This document shows, in pieces, positions 35,878-45,493 of a DNA stretch of 64,000 bases; position 1 is the first letter of the stretch; every line of letters starts with the position of its first letter. The position numbers and the translations under genes were made by a program. The notes under the pieces are model-generated. The model was given only the letters and a program-made list of their open reading frames with translations. It was not told the origin of the DNA and made no database searches. Source of the stretch: Litorilinea aerophila (GTDB lineage Bacteria; Chloroflexota; Anaerolineae; Caldilineales; Caldilineaceae); assembly GCF_006569185.2 (NCBI RefSeq), contig NZ_VIGC02000009.1, positions 152,881-216,880 of the forward strand, given 5' to 3'.

Positions 35878-36969
35878 ATGCCCCAACCCAACATCGCACC
35901 TCATTCCCCGAAAGGCAAAATCGGCCCATATTTTGGGCTTTCTGGACGTTTCCTTCACCTGCTGCTGGGTTTGGCCATGTTGATCGCCCTGTGGCCGGGA
36001 TCCACGCCTGCCGCGCACGCAGCCGAGGCGATCCATGTGGTCCGCCCAGGCGACAGCCTGGGGACTATCGCCCAGCGCTATCAGGTGAGCCCGGAAGTGC
36101 TCCAAAAGGTCAACGGCATTGTCGATCCAAACCTGATCCAGATCGGCCAGTCGTTGATCATTCCCCAGGGCGAGCCGGTCGGCACCCTCGCACCGGTTGA
36201 CGCCGGGGCCTCGACCCTGCCCGGCGATGGAGGCTACCACCGGGTGCAGGCCGGAGAATCCCTCTCCCAGATCGCAAGCCAGTATGGCCTCTCCCTCTCC
36301 ACCCTGCTGCGCCTCAACGGCCTGCCCGACGCCAACACCATCTGGGTGGGGCAAAAGCTTCGGCTCACCGCCCGGGTGGCCCCCGTGCAAACATCCAGGC
36401 CAGCGATTGAGCAGCCCGCCGACCTCATCCACGTGGTCCAGGCCGATGAAACGCTGGCCGAGATCGCCCGGCGCTACGGAACCACCCAGGAACAGCTCAT
36501 GGTCCTCAACGGGCTGCCGCACCTGAACTTTCTGTGGCCAGGCCAGCGGCTGCGGATCAAGGCAGCCGCGACGTCGGCGCCCGCCAGCCTGGGGGTGGCC
36601 GGCGCCCCGGCGGACGGCCAGCGCTGGATCGAGATCGACCTGAGCGACCAGACCCTGACCGCCTGGCAGGGGGACGTGGTCGTCATGCGCACCATCGTCA
36701 GCACCGGCAAGTGGTCCACCCCCACGGTCAAGGGCGACTTTGCCATCTACTTGAAGCTGGACAGCCAGCATATGTATGGCGACGACTACGACCTGCCCAA
36801 CGTGCCGTGGGTCATGTACTTCTACGAAGACTACGCCATCCACGGCGCCTACTGGCACACCAGCTTCGGCATTCCCGTCAGCCATGGCTGCGTCAACATG
36901 CGCCCCGAAGAGGCCGAAGCCCTCTACCGATGGGCCTCGGTGGGCACCCTGGTGCGGGTCCACGACTGA
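35878..36969 (+). CDS. LysM-containing L,D-transpeptidase (YkuD family)
   Basis: This 363-residue protein has a signal segment ([20 protein letters not shown]) and three LysM repeats ([51 protein letters not shown]). A C-terminal YkuD catalytic domain carries [10 protein letters not shown] (nucleophile Cys) and the upstream [11 protein letters not shown]is. Such enzymes crosslink or attach to peptidoglycan-type polymers. It is notable because many Chloroflexota have reduced or unusual murein. ATG 35878 was chosen because AGGAAGGA lies 7 bp upstream; in-frame starts further upstream lack such a site. Confidence 0.92.
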   Translation: MPQPNIAPHSPKGKIGPYFGLSGRFLHLLLGLAMLIALWPGSTPAAHAAEAIHVVRPGDSLGTIAQRYQVSPEVLQKVNGIVDPNLIQIGQSLIIPQGEPVGTLAPVDAGASTLPGDGGYHRVQAGESLSQIASQYGLSLSTLLRLNGLPDANTIWVGQKLRLTARVAPVQTSRPAIEQPADLIHVVQADETLAEIARRYGTTQEQLMVLNGLPHLNFLWPGQRLRIKAAATSAPASLGVAGAPADGQRWIEIDLSDQTLTAWQGDVVVMRTIVSTGKWSTPTVKGDFAIYLKLDSQHMYGDDYDLPNVPWVMYFYEDYAIHGAYWHTSFGIPVSHGCVNMRPEEAEALYRWASVGTLVRVHD

Positions 36970-37574
36970 CCCCAACAGCTCCGAGTATAAGATGGCAGTG
37001 TGAACCAGATGTTGACAAGGATGCCCTTCCAGGCCAAAATCAAGTACAATTGAGATGTTTGCTGAAACCTCCGGCTTTTGTTAAACTTACTCCTGCCAGG
37101 CAGTTGCCGGCGGGCTGCGGATACTACCCCCAGATGGGGGCGCCATATCCGCCTGTGTCCATGGAGCCTGTGTCAACGGAGACGGTCAGGTCCTGAATCA
37201 CACCACCGGGACGGCATCAGCAAAGGCGCTGATGGCATGTGCCCAGGCACCTGTTGCAATTCAGCGTTGCCATTTTGCCATTGCAGTTTCGACAAAGATG
37301 TCCGACAAAGATAGGCCCACAGGGACCTTTCGTCAGTGGCATGTGACAGCGGGTCACGCCGCAACGAAGCCGTGGGCATCTGGTGGAATCCGCGCACGAT
37401 CAGGACGGCCATCTGTTGTCTGCCTGTCCCAGGGACATGGCACAACAGCCTTGCCGTCCGTTTTTTGTTACCAGCCTGGATACCCGGCGGTCGTGCGCCG
37501 AATCCCTGCCCCGTTATTGACACCGGACAGTTGACGCCGATATTGACGCCAGATGTGGCTAACGACCGATTCGC
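36970..37574. other. Long intergenic region, no gene seen
   Basis: This 605-base stretch lies between the transpeptidase stop and the histidine kinase start. Short open frames here lack family features and ribosome-binding sites. Near the right end are three copies of TTGAC(A/G)CC (37517, 37531, 37543), spaced 14 and 12 bp, just upstream of the kinase gene; they may be regulatory. A TTGACA at 37012 and a TACAAT at 37045 are too far apart to pair. Confidence 0.5.
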
Positions 37575-39149
37575 ATGGACAGACGTGTTGAGGAATGCCC
37601 TGGTCTGACAGCCGAAGATATAGCCTTCCTTCAGCAGGTGGAAGCCGGCCTGCCCATCACGGCCGACGTGAGCCGGGCTGATGTGCTGCTCTGTTGCCTG
37701 CTTGGGCCACAGCAGGCGCTGGTGGTCAGCCACGCCCTTCCCCACTCCATCTCTTCCCTCTATCGGGAAGCAGCCACCGGGCAAATCCTGACGCCCGAGG
37801 AGGAGCCCCTCCTGTTCCGCGTCCTGAAAACGGGGCGAAGGGGCCGCCGCTCCCGGGAGCTCTTCAGCAGCGGCGCCCCGGTGATCCAGGATGTGTACCC
37901 CATTCGTAACCGGGAACAACGGGTGATCGCCGCCCTGATGGTGGAAACCAACATGATTGCCCACGAGCGCCACCGGCGCCGCCACCGCAGTTTCCGCCAG
38001 GCGGTCAACTGGCTCCAGGCCATGTGCTGCCGGGGAGAGCTGGCAGCATGCGCGGAGATGAGCCGCTTCGGCCTGTACGACGGCATCTACCTGGTGGACC
38101 GAAACCGCACCATCACCTACATGAGCGGTATCGCCGCCAACCTCTTCCGTTCCATCGGCCTGGTCACCAGCCTCCAGGGCCAGCTTGTATCCGAACTGGA
38201 AGCCGAAGACGACCAGATGGTGGAGGAGGCCTTCCAGGCCCAGCGCAGCCAGGAGCGCCGTCACGAAACAGCGGATGGGCGCGTCTGGGTGCGCAAGGTG
38301 ATCCCTTTGCGCATGCCGCCAAGCTGGCTGCAACGCACCCGGGTGGGCCAGCGTCTGGCCCGGCTGCTGGGCACGGGGGAACGTCAAAGCGTGGACGCGG
38401 TGCTGGTGCTGCTCCACAATGCCACCGAGGCAGTGCAGAAGCAGCGGGAACTCAACGTCAAATCGGCCATCATCCAGGAGGTCCACCACCGGGTCAAAAA
38501 CAACCTGCAAACCATCGCGGCCATCCTGCGTATCCAGGCCCGGCGTTGCGAAAGTGACGAAGCGCGACAACATCTGCTGGATGCAGTCAACCGCATCCTC
38601 AGCATGTCGGTGATCCACGAATTCTTGAGCCAGGATGAACACCAACCCATCAACATCCGGGACGTCTGCCAGCGGGTAGCCCAGCAGGTTACCCAGGTGG
38701 CGGGTACCCCCGATCAGGAGGTGGCCCTGGTGGTGCGTGGGCCGAACATCCGCCTGCCCGCCAGCCAGGCCACGCCCGCCGCGCTGGTCATCAACGAGCT
38801 CATGCTCAACGCCATGGAACATGGCCTGGGGGGCCACGCCAAAGGGCGCATCGAGATCGAGCTGAGCGACCTGGGGGACGCGGTGCGGGTGGAGATCCAG
38901 AACAGCGGCAGCGCCCTCCCGCCCGACTTCGATCCCCACCATAGCGGCAGCCTGGGGCTCCAGATCGTCCACACCCTGGTCACCGACGACCTGAAGGGCG
39001 AACTGCAGATCGAGTCCATCCCCCAAAATGGCGACAGCACCACGAGTTCGGACCGGGATGAAGTTCTGGGAAACGGCGAGCCGGAGGGCCATTTCCGGGG
39101 CACCCGGGCTGTGGTGACCTTTCCCAAACGCTCTTTAAAGGTTGACTAA
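37575..39149 (+). CDS. Sensor histidine kinase, PdtaS-like (HisKA_2 type)
   Basis: This 524-residue soluble kinase has an N-terminal GAF-like 'histidine kinase N-terminal' domain (about residues 5-150, LTAEDIAFLQQVEAGLPITA) and a PAS domain (about 165-255, LYDGIYLVDRNRTITYMSG). The HisKA_2 dimerisation helix has the phospho-acceptor His in QEVHHRVKNNLQTIAAILRI. The ATPase domain has NELMLNAMEHG (N-box) and SGSLGLQIVHTLV (G-box). This is the architecture of PdtaS, which signals to an ANTAR-domain antiterminator; such a regulator is the next gene. An insertion enriched in Ser/Asp follows the G-box. No membrane segments are seen, so it senses a cytoplasmic cue. Confidence 0.9.
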   Translation: MDRRVEECPGLTAEDIAFLQQVEAGLPITADVSRADVLLCCLLGPQQALVVSHALPHSISSLYREAATGQILTPEEEPLLFRVLKTGRRGRRSRELFSSGAPVIQDVYPIRNREQRVIAALMVETNMIAHERHRRRHRSFRQAVNWLQAMCCRGELAACAEMSRFGLYDGIYLVDRNRTITYMSGIAANLFRSIGLVTSLQGQLVSELEAEDDQMVEEAFQAQRSQERRHETADGRVWVRKVIPLRMPPSWLQRTRVGQRLARLLGTGERQSVDAVLVLLHNATEAVQKQRELNVKSAIIQEVHHRVKNNLQTIAAILRIQARRCESDEARQHLLDAVNRILSMSVIHEFLSQDEHQPINIRDVCQRVAQQVTQVAGTPDQEVALVVRGPNIRLPASQATPAALVINELMLNAMEHGLGGHAKGRIEIELSDLGDAVRVEIQNSGSALPPDFDPHHSGSLGLQIVHTLVTDDLKGELQIESIPQNGDSTTSSDRDEVLGNGEPEGHFRGTRAVVTFPKRSLKVD

Positions 39150-39342
39150 GGGACGGCTCACGTGTTTAATTCTGCTCATTCACACTTCGTTCACACTGGG
39201 TTTAAACCCAGAATCCTGACCAGTTGTAGGAAAAAATACAGGATTTCGTGAAGGGAATGGGTAAATAGTCAGGTAGACAGTCAAGTCGATACCGAGAAAA
39301 AGGGTTGCCAACACCAGAGTTTGTTGATGAGGAGACGGGGAC
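39150..39342. promoter_or_regulatory. Gap between kinase and regulator genes, with a perfect 16-bp palindrome
   Basis: CTGGGTTTAAACCCAG (39196-39211) is fully palindromic. It lies in a 193-base AT-richer gap between the kinase and its regulator and may be a protein-binding site or a weak hairpin. GAGGAG precedes the regulator's GTG. Confidence 0.45.
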
Positions 39343-39927
39343 GTGGAACGGACACGGATCATCATTGCGGACGATGAGTCATTGATCCGCATGGACCTGC
39401 GCGAAATGCTGACCAACCTGGGGTACCTGGTCGTCGGGGAAGTGGGGGACGGGCGCAGCGCAGTCAACCTGGCGCGCGAGCTCCGGCCGGACATTGTCAT
39501 CATGGACATCAAAATGCCAGACATGGACGGCATCGAGGCAGCCCGAATCCTCACCGAAGAACGGGTTGCGCCGGTCTTGTTGCTCAGCGCATACAGCCAA
39601 CAGGAGCTGGTGCAGCGGGCGCAAAAAGCGGGCGTGGCTGGCTATATGGTCAAGCCCTTCCGGGAAAGCGACCTCACCCCCGCCATCGAGGTGGCCCTGG
39701 CCCGCTTCAGTGAGTTCCGGGCCATGGAACGAGAGGTGGACGATCTCCAGGAAGCCCTGGAAACCCGCAAAGCGGTGGATCGGGCCAAGGGTATCCTCAT
39801 GGACACCCAGGGGCTGAGCGAAACCGAAGCCTTCCGGAAAATCCAGAAGATGAGCATGAACAACCGGAAGTCCATGCGCACGGTCGCCGACGCCATCATC
39901 CTGGCCCACCAGATCAGCGAGCAGTAA
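39343..39927 (+). CDS. ANTAR-domain response regulator, PdtaR-like antiterminator
   Basis: This 194-residue regulator has a receiver domain with the acidic pair in IIIADDESLIR, the phosphorylated Asp in IVIMDIKMPDMDG and the Lys in YMVKPFRE. The C-terminal three-helix ANTAR domain (about residues 130-190) carries KAVDRAKGILMDTQGLSETE and AFRKIQKMSMNNRKSM. ANTAR domains bind paired hexaloop RNA hairpins and prevent termination when the regulator is phosphorylated. The GTG start is supported by GAGGAG upstream. It lies directly downstream of its likely kinase. Target transcripts cannot be named from this window. Confidence 0.92.
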   Translation: MERTRIIIADDESLIRMDLREMLTNLGYLVVGEVGDGRSAVNLARELRPDIVIMDIKMPDMDGIEAARILTEERVAPVLLLSAYSQQELVQRAQKAGVAGYMVKPFRESDLTPAIEVALARFSEFRAMEREVDDLQEALETRKAVDRAKGILMDTQGLSETEAFRKIQKMSMNNRKSMRTVADAIILAHQISEQ

Positions 39928-39942
39928 CGCCGAGGGCCACCG

Positions 39943-40683
39943 TTGCGACTGTCGATTGTCATGCCCGTCTACAACGAGCGGGCCACACTGGAAACCATTG
40001 TGCACCAGGTTCGCTCGGTGGACCTGACCATCGTCACAGCCGGCACGAATGGCTATCTGCCAGGGCCCATCACCCTGGAGCGGGAAATCATCATCGTGGA
40101 CGACGGATCCACCGATGGCACCCGGGAGATCCTCCAGGGGTGGCAGGCGGCGGGCGAACGAGACCTGAAGATCATCTTCCATGAACGCAACCTGGGCAAG
40201 GGCATGGCCCTGCGCACCGGCTTTCAACACGCCACCGGCGACATCATCCTTGTCCAGGATGCGGACCTGGAATATGACCCGCGGGACTATGTCCACCTCT
40301 TGCAGCCCCTGCTGGAAGGACGCTCGCCCGTGGTCTATGGCAGCCGCTTCCTGGGCGGTCCCCGGGCGGCCATGAGCCTGAGCCACACCCTGGGCAACAA
40401 GGCCCTGACCTTGCTGACCAACCTGCTCTTCGGCACGGCCCTGAGCGACATGGAAACCTGCTACAAATGCTTCCGCCGGGATGTCATCGAGGGCATGCCC
40501 CTGCGCAGCCGCACCTTCGAAATCGAACCGGAGCTCACCGCGAAAATTCTCAAGCGAGGGTACACCATCTTCGAGGTGCCCATCCGCTACAATGGCCGCT
40601 CCTTCCACGAAGGGAAAAAGATCGGCTGGCGGGACGGCTTCACCGCGGTCAAAACGCTGCTGAAGTACCGGTTCATCGACTGA
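39943..40683 (+). CDS. Family 2 glycosyltransferase (polyprenyl-phosphate mannosyl/glucosyl transferase type)
   Basis: This 246-residue cytoplasmic GT-A enzyme begins with a TTG codon: RLSIVMPVYNERATLETIV is the family's first strand. IIIVDDGSTDGTREIL, LVQDADLEYDP (DxD metal site) and RNLGKGMALRTGFQHATGD are the other expected motifs. The C-terminal FEIEPELTAKILKRG and RYNGRSFHEGKKI blocks are typical of dolichol-phosphate-mannose-synthase-like bacterial enzymes that charge a lipid carrier. That fits the next gene, a lipid-linked-sugar-dependent GT39. It starts 15 bp after the ANTAR gene, so the two may share a transcript. Confidence 0.9.
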   Translation: MRLSIVMPVYNERATLETIVHQVRSVDLTIVTAGTNGYLPGPITLEREIIIVDDGSTDGTREILQGWQAAGERDLKIIFHERNLGKGMALRTGFQHATGDIILVQDADLEYDPRDYVHLLQPLLEGRSPVVYGSRFLGGPRAAMSLSHTLGNKALTLLTNLLFGTALSDMETCYKCFRRDVIEGMPLRSRTFEIEPELTAKILKRGYTIFEVPIRYNGRSFHEGKKIGWRDGFTAVKTLLKYRFID

Positions 40684-40701
40684 TGCGGGGCAGATAGACT
40701 C

Positions 40702-42561
40702 GTGTCCAGACAGTCATCCTGGCCCGCGATTCCGGCACCGCCCCCCCTGGCCGGGCATGGACGAAGGGTGCTGACGGCCGTCCATTTTGGCGCGCGTGCC
40801 GGGCTGTTGGCCCGAGCCGATACCCTGGCCCTTGCCGTCCTGATCCTGGTTGGCTTTGGCCTGCGCCTTGGGCTGCTGGGTCGCTTCCCTTTTCACGCCG
40901 ACGAAGCCCTGTACGGCTACTGGGCACGCTACACCTGGCCCGACGATCCCCTGTTCCTGCAGGTCTGGCCGGACAAGCCGCCCCTCTTCATCTGGAGCCT
41001 GGCCCTGGCCTTTCGCCTCTTCGGGGCCAGCGAAGCAGGCGCCCAGATGGTGAACGTCCTGGCCAGCACCCTGACCATTCCCCTGGTGGCCGCCATCGCC
41101 CGCCGTTGGTGGGGGCGTCCTGCCAGCCTGGTGGCCGCCATGCTCCTGGCCCTGAACCCCTTCGCCATCAGCTTCGCGGCCACTGCCTTTACCGATCCCA
41201 TGTTGGTGCTGGCCGGGACCTTCGGGCTGGCCGCAGCGGCGCGTGGATGGCCTCTGTGGGCAGGGATCGGGCTGGGCGCGGCCATCATGACCAAACAACA
41301 GGGCCTGCTCTACGCGCCCCTCATCCTGGCCGTGCTGGCATTCGCTCCGGCCTCTGCCCGCGAGGCAGTTTCGCCTTCCAGTCGGCTGGCCGGGTTGGGG
41401 CGCCGGCTAGGCCTGGCCCTGGTGGGCACCGGTCTGGTGGTCCTGCCCATCGTCTATTGGGACAGCCTGCGCTGGGACGTGGCGCCGTCCCCCTGGGATT
41501 TGAGCGTGCGCCACTACGGCGGCCTCACCCTCACCCACCCCGCTGACTGGCTCGGCCGGCTGCGGGCGTGGTCGGAGCTGGCATGGTATCTGGCGGCCGG
41601 TCGCCTACCCTGGGCCGGCTGGGCCCTGCTGGCTGCGGCCGGGTTGCTGCACCTGGTACAGTCGGGCGTAAATACCACGGCAGAAATTCCGGGTGCCCTC
41701 TGGGCGCGCCCCCTCAGGTGGAAACAATTGGCGAATTTCTACCGGGATTTACCAGGCCGGCGAAGATGGCCCGGGACCATGGAACCGGGCCCCTTTCTGC
41801 TGCTGGTGGCATGGGGAGCTGGCTTCCTGGCCCTCCACGTGGTGGCCAGCGTCCAGGTCTGGGATCGCTACCTGCTGCCCCTGGCGCCCATCCTGGCCCT
41901 GGCCGGGGCGCGTCTGGCTGCCGCGCTGGGGGAGCCGTGGCCAGCGAATCCAGGCTGGCGTAAATCCCCTGGCAGAAACCCGCTGGTGGAAACCCTCAGC
42001 AAATTTCTGCCACGATTGACCCGGCCAGGGTGGACCGTGGGCATGTTGCTCCTGGTGGGCCTGTTGGGCATCCAGCCTGCTCGGGTTGCGGCCACCGGCG
42101 GCCTGCCCATCGGCAGCGACCATGGCGCCATGACGGGCCTCCACCAGGCGCTCCGCTGGCTCCAGCAAGAGAACCCTGACGGCTACGTCCTCTACCACCG
42201 GGTGCTGGGCTGGCACTACCGCTTCTACCTGTACGATCCCATACGCCATGGCCAGGTGGAGCTGCGCTGGTACCCCAGCACCACCTACCTGGCCGACAAC
42301 GCGCTCAAGACACCCCACCGGCGCAAGTTTCTGCTGGTCCCGGCCTGGGCCCCCCAGCCCGACCTCGCTGCCCGCCTGGCCATGCAGGGGCTGCAGGCCC
42401 AGAAGCGCTTGCAGGCCGGCAATTTCACCCTGTACGAGCTGACACAGCCGCCTCGTCCCTTCTGCACCTGGTGCCTCTGTCGAGATCCCGGGGCGCCTGC
42501 CCGGATGCCCTTTGCCGTCTGGTCAGGGCCCCAGCTGAGCCGGGAGCAGCCTTCCCCATGA
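40702..42561 (+). CDS. GT39-type membrane glycosyltransferase interrupted in frame by two palindromic elements
   Basis: This 619-residue multi-spanning protein starts at a GTG, 18 bp after the GT2 stop. The N-terminal region has the ArnT/PMT-like loop FHADEALYGYWARYTWPDDP (acidic donor-binding residues) and PDKPPLFIWSLALAF, then repeated membrane helices. It should transfer a sugar from a polyprenyl phosphate, probably made by the GT2, onto an envelope target. Two copies of a dispersed palindromic repeat (41668-41752 and 41960-42020) lie inside the gene without breaking the frame. They add odd soluble segments (KQLANFYRDLPG; NPLVETLSKFLPR) between membrane helices. The last 30 residues (from PFCTWCLCRDPG) look non-homologous and may be a readthrough tail. 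Confidence 0.82.
   Translation: MSRQSSWPAIPAPPPLAGHGRRVLTAVHFGARAGLLARADTLALAVLILVGFGLRLGLLGRFPFHADEALYGYWARYTWPDDPLFLQVWPDKPPLFIWSLALAFRLFGASEAGAQMVNVLASTLTIPLVAAIARRWWGRPASLVAAMLLALNPFAISFAATAFTDPMLVLAGTFGLAAAARGWPLWAGIGLGAAIMTKQQGLLYAPLILAVLAFAPASAREAVSPSSRLAGLGRRLGLALVGTGLVVLPIVYWDSLRWDVAPSPWDLSVRHYGGLTLTHPADWLGRLRAWSELAWYLAAGRLPWAGWALLAAAGLLHLVQSGVNTTAEIPGALWARPLRWKQLANFYRDLPGRRRWPGTMEPGPFLLLVAWGAGFLALHVVASVQVWDRYLLPLAPILALAGARLAAALGEPWPANPGWRKSPGRNPLVETLSKFLPRLTRPGWTVGMLLLVGLLGIQPARVAATGGLPIGSDHGAMTGLHQALRWLQQENPDGYVLYHRVLGWHYRFYLYDPIRHGQVELRWYPSTTYLADNALKTPHRRKFLLVPAWAPQPDLAARLAMQGLQAQKRLQAGNFTLYELTQPPRPFCTWCLCRDPGAPARMPFAVWSGPQLSREQPSP
41668..41752 (+). repeat. Dispersed palindromic element inside the GT39 gene, copy 1
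   Basis: The left arm GTAAATACCACGGCAGAAAT and right arm GGCGAATTTCTACCGGGATT with TAC match the element at 34327-34399. A longer centre containing GCGCGCCCCCTCAGGTGGAA separates them. The reading frame stays open through the whole element. Confidence 0.85.
41960..42020 (+). repeat. Dispersed palindromic element inside the GT39 gene, copy 2
   Basis: GTAAATCCCCTGGCAGAAAC at the left, CTGGTGGAAACCCTCAGCAA in the middle and TTTCTGCCACGATTGAC at the right. It is more diverged than copy 1 and is also in frame. Confidence 0.8.
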
Positions 42562-45416
42562 CCAGGCTAGCACACATCCGCCATGGCTCAGGCCGATCCT
42601 CCGGGCTGCGGAATGGGCTCTTGGCCGCGGGGGCGCTGGCCATCTTTGTGTTGGCCCTCTACCATCCGCTCCTCTTCACCAACCGGGTGCTGGCCAGCGG
42701 CGATATTCTGCTCTATTTCTACCCCTATCGGGACTACGCGGCGGCCTCCCTGCGCCAGGGACAGATCCCCCTGTGGAATCCGTACATCTTCCTGGGCGTG
42801 CCCTTCCTGGCCAACCCCCAGGCCGCGGTGCTCTATCCTCTCCACTGGCCCTTGAGCTGGCTGCCGGTGACGAAACAGATCTACTGGAGCGCAGCCATCC
42901 ACACCTGGCTCCTGGGCTTGGGGGGCTACCTCCTGGCCCGCCGCTGGCACGCCAGCCCTGGCGCCGCCCTGGTCACCGGCCTGACCCTGGCCGGCAGCGG
43001 CTTCTACGGCGGCCTGATGGGCCACATCAACCAGATGAACGGGGCCACCTGGCTGCCCTGGGCCCTCTGGGCCCTGGCACCGCTACTGCCCGGGCAGCGC
43101 CCCAACGCCCCGGGTAGCCGGACCTTCTGGGTAGCCCTCTGCTGGATGGCCGGGTTGACGGCCCTCATGCTCCTGGCCGGCCACACCCAGACGGCGTACA
43201 TCAATCTGTTCGGCGTCGGCCTCTGGTGCCTCTGGCCCCTGGGGACATACGGCCGATCCTGGCGCCGCCTGGGGGAAGCCCTGCGCGCGACCGGGCTTCC
43301 CCTGGCCGCCTACGGCGGTGGTGTGTTGTTGGGGGCCCTCCTCAGCGGCGCTCAGCTCTGGCCCACCCTGGAGCTGAGCGGACTGGGGCTGCGCAGCGGC
43401 GGCCTGAGCTATGGGGAGGCCAGCAGCTTCAGCCTTCGTCCCCTCCAGTTGCTGTGGACCCTGCTGCCCTCCTACGGCCTGGCGGACCTGAGCGTGGTCT
43501 TCGGAACCCTGGGCTATACCGAATTTGTGGCCCATGTGGGCCTGCTGGGTATGGCCCTGGCCGCCTGGGGCGCCTGGCGCCGGAGTGACCCGCGCCGGAG
43601 CTATGGCCTGTTCTTTGCCGGCCTGGGTCTCTTCCTGGCCCTGGGGCGCTGGAACCCGGTCTACTACCTCCTGTACCTGGCCGTGCCGGGTTTCGATCTG
43701 TTCCGGGCGCCGGCCCGCTGGATGATGCTCTACACCCTGGGTATGGCCCTGCTGGCCGGCGTGGGCCTGGACGCCCTGCGCGCCCAGGGGCTGGGGCGCA
43801 TCCCATCCTGGCTACCCCGCGGGCGGGCGTTGACCGCGGATGACATCCGCCCCCGGCTGCTGACCGGCCTGGTGGTGGCCCTGTTGGCCGTGGATCTATG
43901 GCTGGCGGCCCGGGCCCTGCCCCACGCTGCGCCCACCGCGCCCCAGGCCGTCTACGACGTGCGCACGGCGCCGGCACACCTGCTCACCGACCCGGTGCGC
44001 GCCCAGGTCGGGCCGGGGGCCATGGGCCGCTTCCTCAGCATGAGCACCATCACCTTCGACCCGGGCGACATGGCCGACTTCCGGCGCATCTTGCGGGAGG
44101 GAACGTCCCCCCAACTGAGCGAGGAAGCCTTCGCCCAACTGATCGTCGCGCTCAAGGCCCAGGAGATCCTGGCCCCCAACCTGCCCATGCTGTGGCGGGT
44201 GCCCTCGGTGGATGGCTTTGACGGCGGTGTGTTGCCCTTGCAGCGCTACATCGACTTCCTGACCCTCTTCATCCCGCCGGACCGGCTGATTGCCGATGGG
44301 CGGCTGCGGGAGCAGCTCCAGGAGATCCCGCCCACCCGCCTGCTCAACCTGCTCAACGTGCAGTACGTCATCACCGACAAGGTCCGGGATCTCTGGTTCG
44401 AGGGGGTCTATTACGACCGTCAAATTGGGGCGCGGCTGGGTGGCGACGGCCTGGAGCGCCTGACTGTCCACGTGCCAGACCCGCTGGAGGCGACCCACAT
44501 CGGCCTCATCGGCGCCATCACGGCCAGCCCGGAGGCGCTGGAGGCCCTGGCCGGGGAGAATCACACCGTGGCCACCCTCCAGGTGCGCGAGGCGGGGGAG
44601 GTGGTCGCCCAGTTTCCCCTGGTGGCCGGCGGTCAGCCGGGGGCCCAACTGGCCGATGAAGGGCTGGACAGTCCCCTGGCGGCAGCCGGCGGCGCGCGGG
44701 TGGCCTTCCAGGATGTGGAGAACGGACGCCAGGAATATCTGGTGGAGCTGGCCTTGCCGCGGCCGCTCACGCCGGCCAACCTGGAGCTGGTGTGGCAGCC
44801 TGGCCCCGAGACCCTCACTGTCCAGGCCATCACCCTGATCGACCGACGCACGGGCATGTTTGTGCCGCTGTTGCCCAGCGACCGGGGCCACTTCCGCCTG
44901 GTGCACAGCGGCGACGTTAAGATCTACGAGAACCTGGACCTGTTGCCCCGGGCCTACCTGGTCCACGAAGCGATGGCCGTGGACAGCCCGGATGAGGCGC
45001 TGGCGCAACTGGCCCATCCCGACTTCGACCCTGCCCGGCAGGCGGTGGTCGAGGAGGAGGTCGCCCTACACGGCCAGCCTGCCCCGGACGACCAGGCCCA
45101 GATCCTGAGTTACAAGCCGGAAGCAGTCACCATCCGTACCCAGAGCCGAACACCGGCCTTGTTGGTTCTGAGCGATACCGACTACCCGGGCTGGCACGCC
45201 TTGGTGGACGGCGAGCCGACGCCCATCCTGCGCACCAATTACCTCCTGCGCGGGGTGCTGGTCCCGGCTGGCACCCACACCGTGCACTTTGTCTATCAGC
45301 CGGAAAGCTGGCGAAAGGGGCTGTGGGTCAGTGTCGGCGGCGCGCTCCTGCTGGGCCTCTGTCTAGCCTGGCTGGCCTGGGGACGTATTCGGTCTCCCCG
45401 GGCATCTGGTGTATAA
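42558..45416 (+). CDS. YfhO-family large membrane protein
   Basis: This 952-residue protein begins at an ATG overlapping the previous stop (ATGA). The N-terminal two-fifths contains about a dozen membrane helices. Family motifs include LLYFYPYRDYAAASLRQGQI, PLWNPYIFLGVPFLANPQAA, YPLHWPLSWLP and the FRAPARWMMLYTLGMALLAG block. The remainder is a large extracytoplasmic region, with a C-terminal beta domain (SDTDYPGWHALVDGEPTPIL) and a final membrane helix. YfhO proteins are GT-C-like and linked to glycosylation of teichoic acids or other cell-surface polymers. It follows GT2 and GT39 genes in one transcript, consistent with a surface-glycosylation module. Confidence 0.88.
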   Translation: MTRLAHIRHGSGRSSGLRNGLLAAGALAIFVLALYHPLLFTNRVLASGDILLYFYPYRDYAAASLRQGQIPLWNPYIFLGVPFLANPQAAVLYPLHWPLSWLPVTKQIYWSAAIHTWLLGLGGYLLARRWHASPGAALVTGLTLAGSGFYGGLMGHINQMNGATWLPWALWALAPLLPGQRPNAPGSRTFWVALCWMAGLTALMLLAGHTQTAYINLFGVGLWCLWPLGTYGRSWRRLGEALRATGLPLAAYGGGVLLGALLSGAQLWPTLELSGLGLRSGGLSYGEASSFSLRPLQLLWTLLPSYGLADLSVVFGTLGYTEFVAHVGLLGMALAAWGAWRRSDPRRSYGLFFAGLGLFLALGRWNPVYYLLYLAVPGFDLFRAPARWMMLYTLGMALLAGVGLDALRAQGLGRIPSWLPRGRALTADDIRPRLLTGLVVALLAVDLWLAARALPHAAPTAPQAVYDVRTAPAHLLTDPVRAQVGPGAMGRFLSMSTITFDPGDMADFRRILREGTSPQLSEEAFAQLIVALKAQEILAPNLPMLWRVPSVDGFDGGVLPLQRYIDFLTLFIPPDRLIADGRLREQLQEIPPTRLLNLLNVQYVITDKVRDLWFEGVYYDRQIGARLGGDGLERLTVHVPDPLEATHIGLIGAITASPEALEALAGENHTVATLQVREAGEVVAQFPLVAGGQPGAQLADEGLDSPLAAAGGARVAFQDVENGRQEYLVELALPRPLTPANLELVWQPGPETLTVQAITLIDRRTGMFVPLLPSDRGHFRLVHSGDVKIYENLDLLPRAYLVHEAMAVDSPDEALAQLAHPDFDPARQAVVEEEVALHGQPAPDDQAQILSYKPEAVTIRTQSRTPALLVLSDTDYPGWHALVDGEPTPILRTNYLLRGVLVPAGTHTVHFVYQPESWRKGLWVSVGGALLLGLCLAWLAWGRIRSPRASGV

Positions 45417-45493
45417 TCCCAGTCACAGGTCGGACCAACCGCTTCAACGACCAATGGCAAACAGGGGCTGGCCACAGCGGAGGAAATGCTCGT

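Noticed and set aside
37012..37050. Promoter formed by TTGACA at 37012 and TACAAT at 37045
   Set aside because: The spacer is 27 bp, outside the working range.
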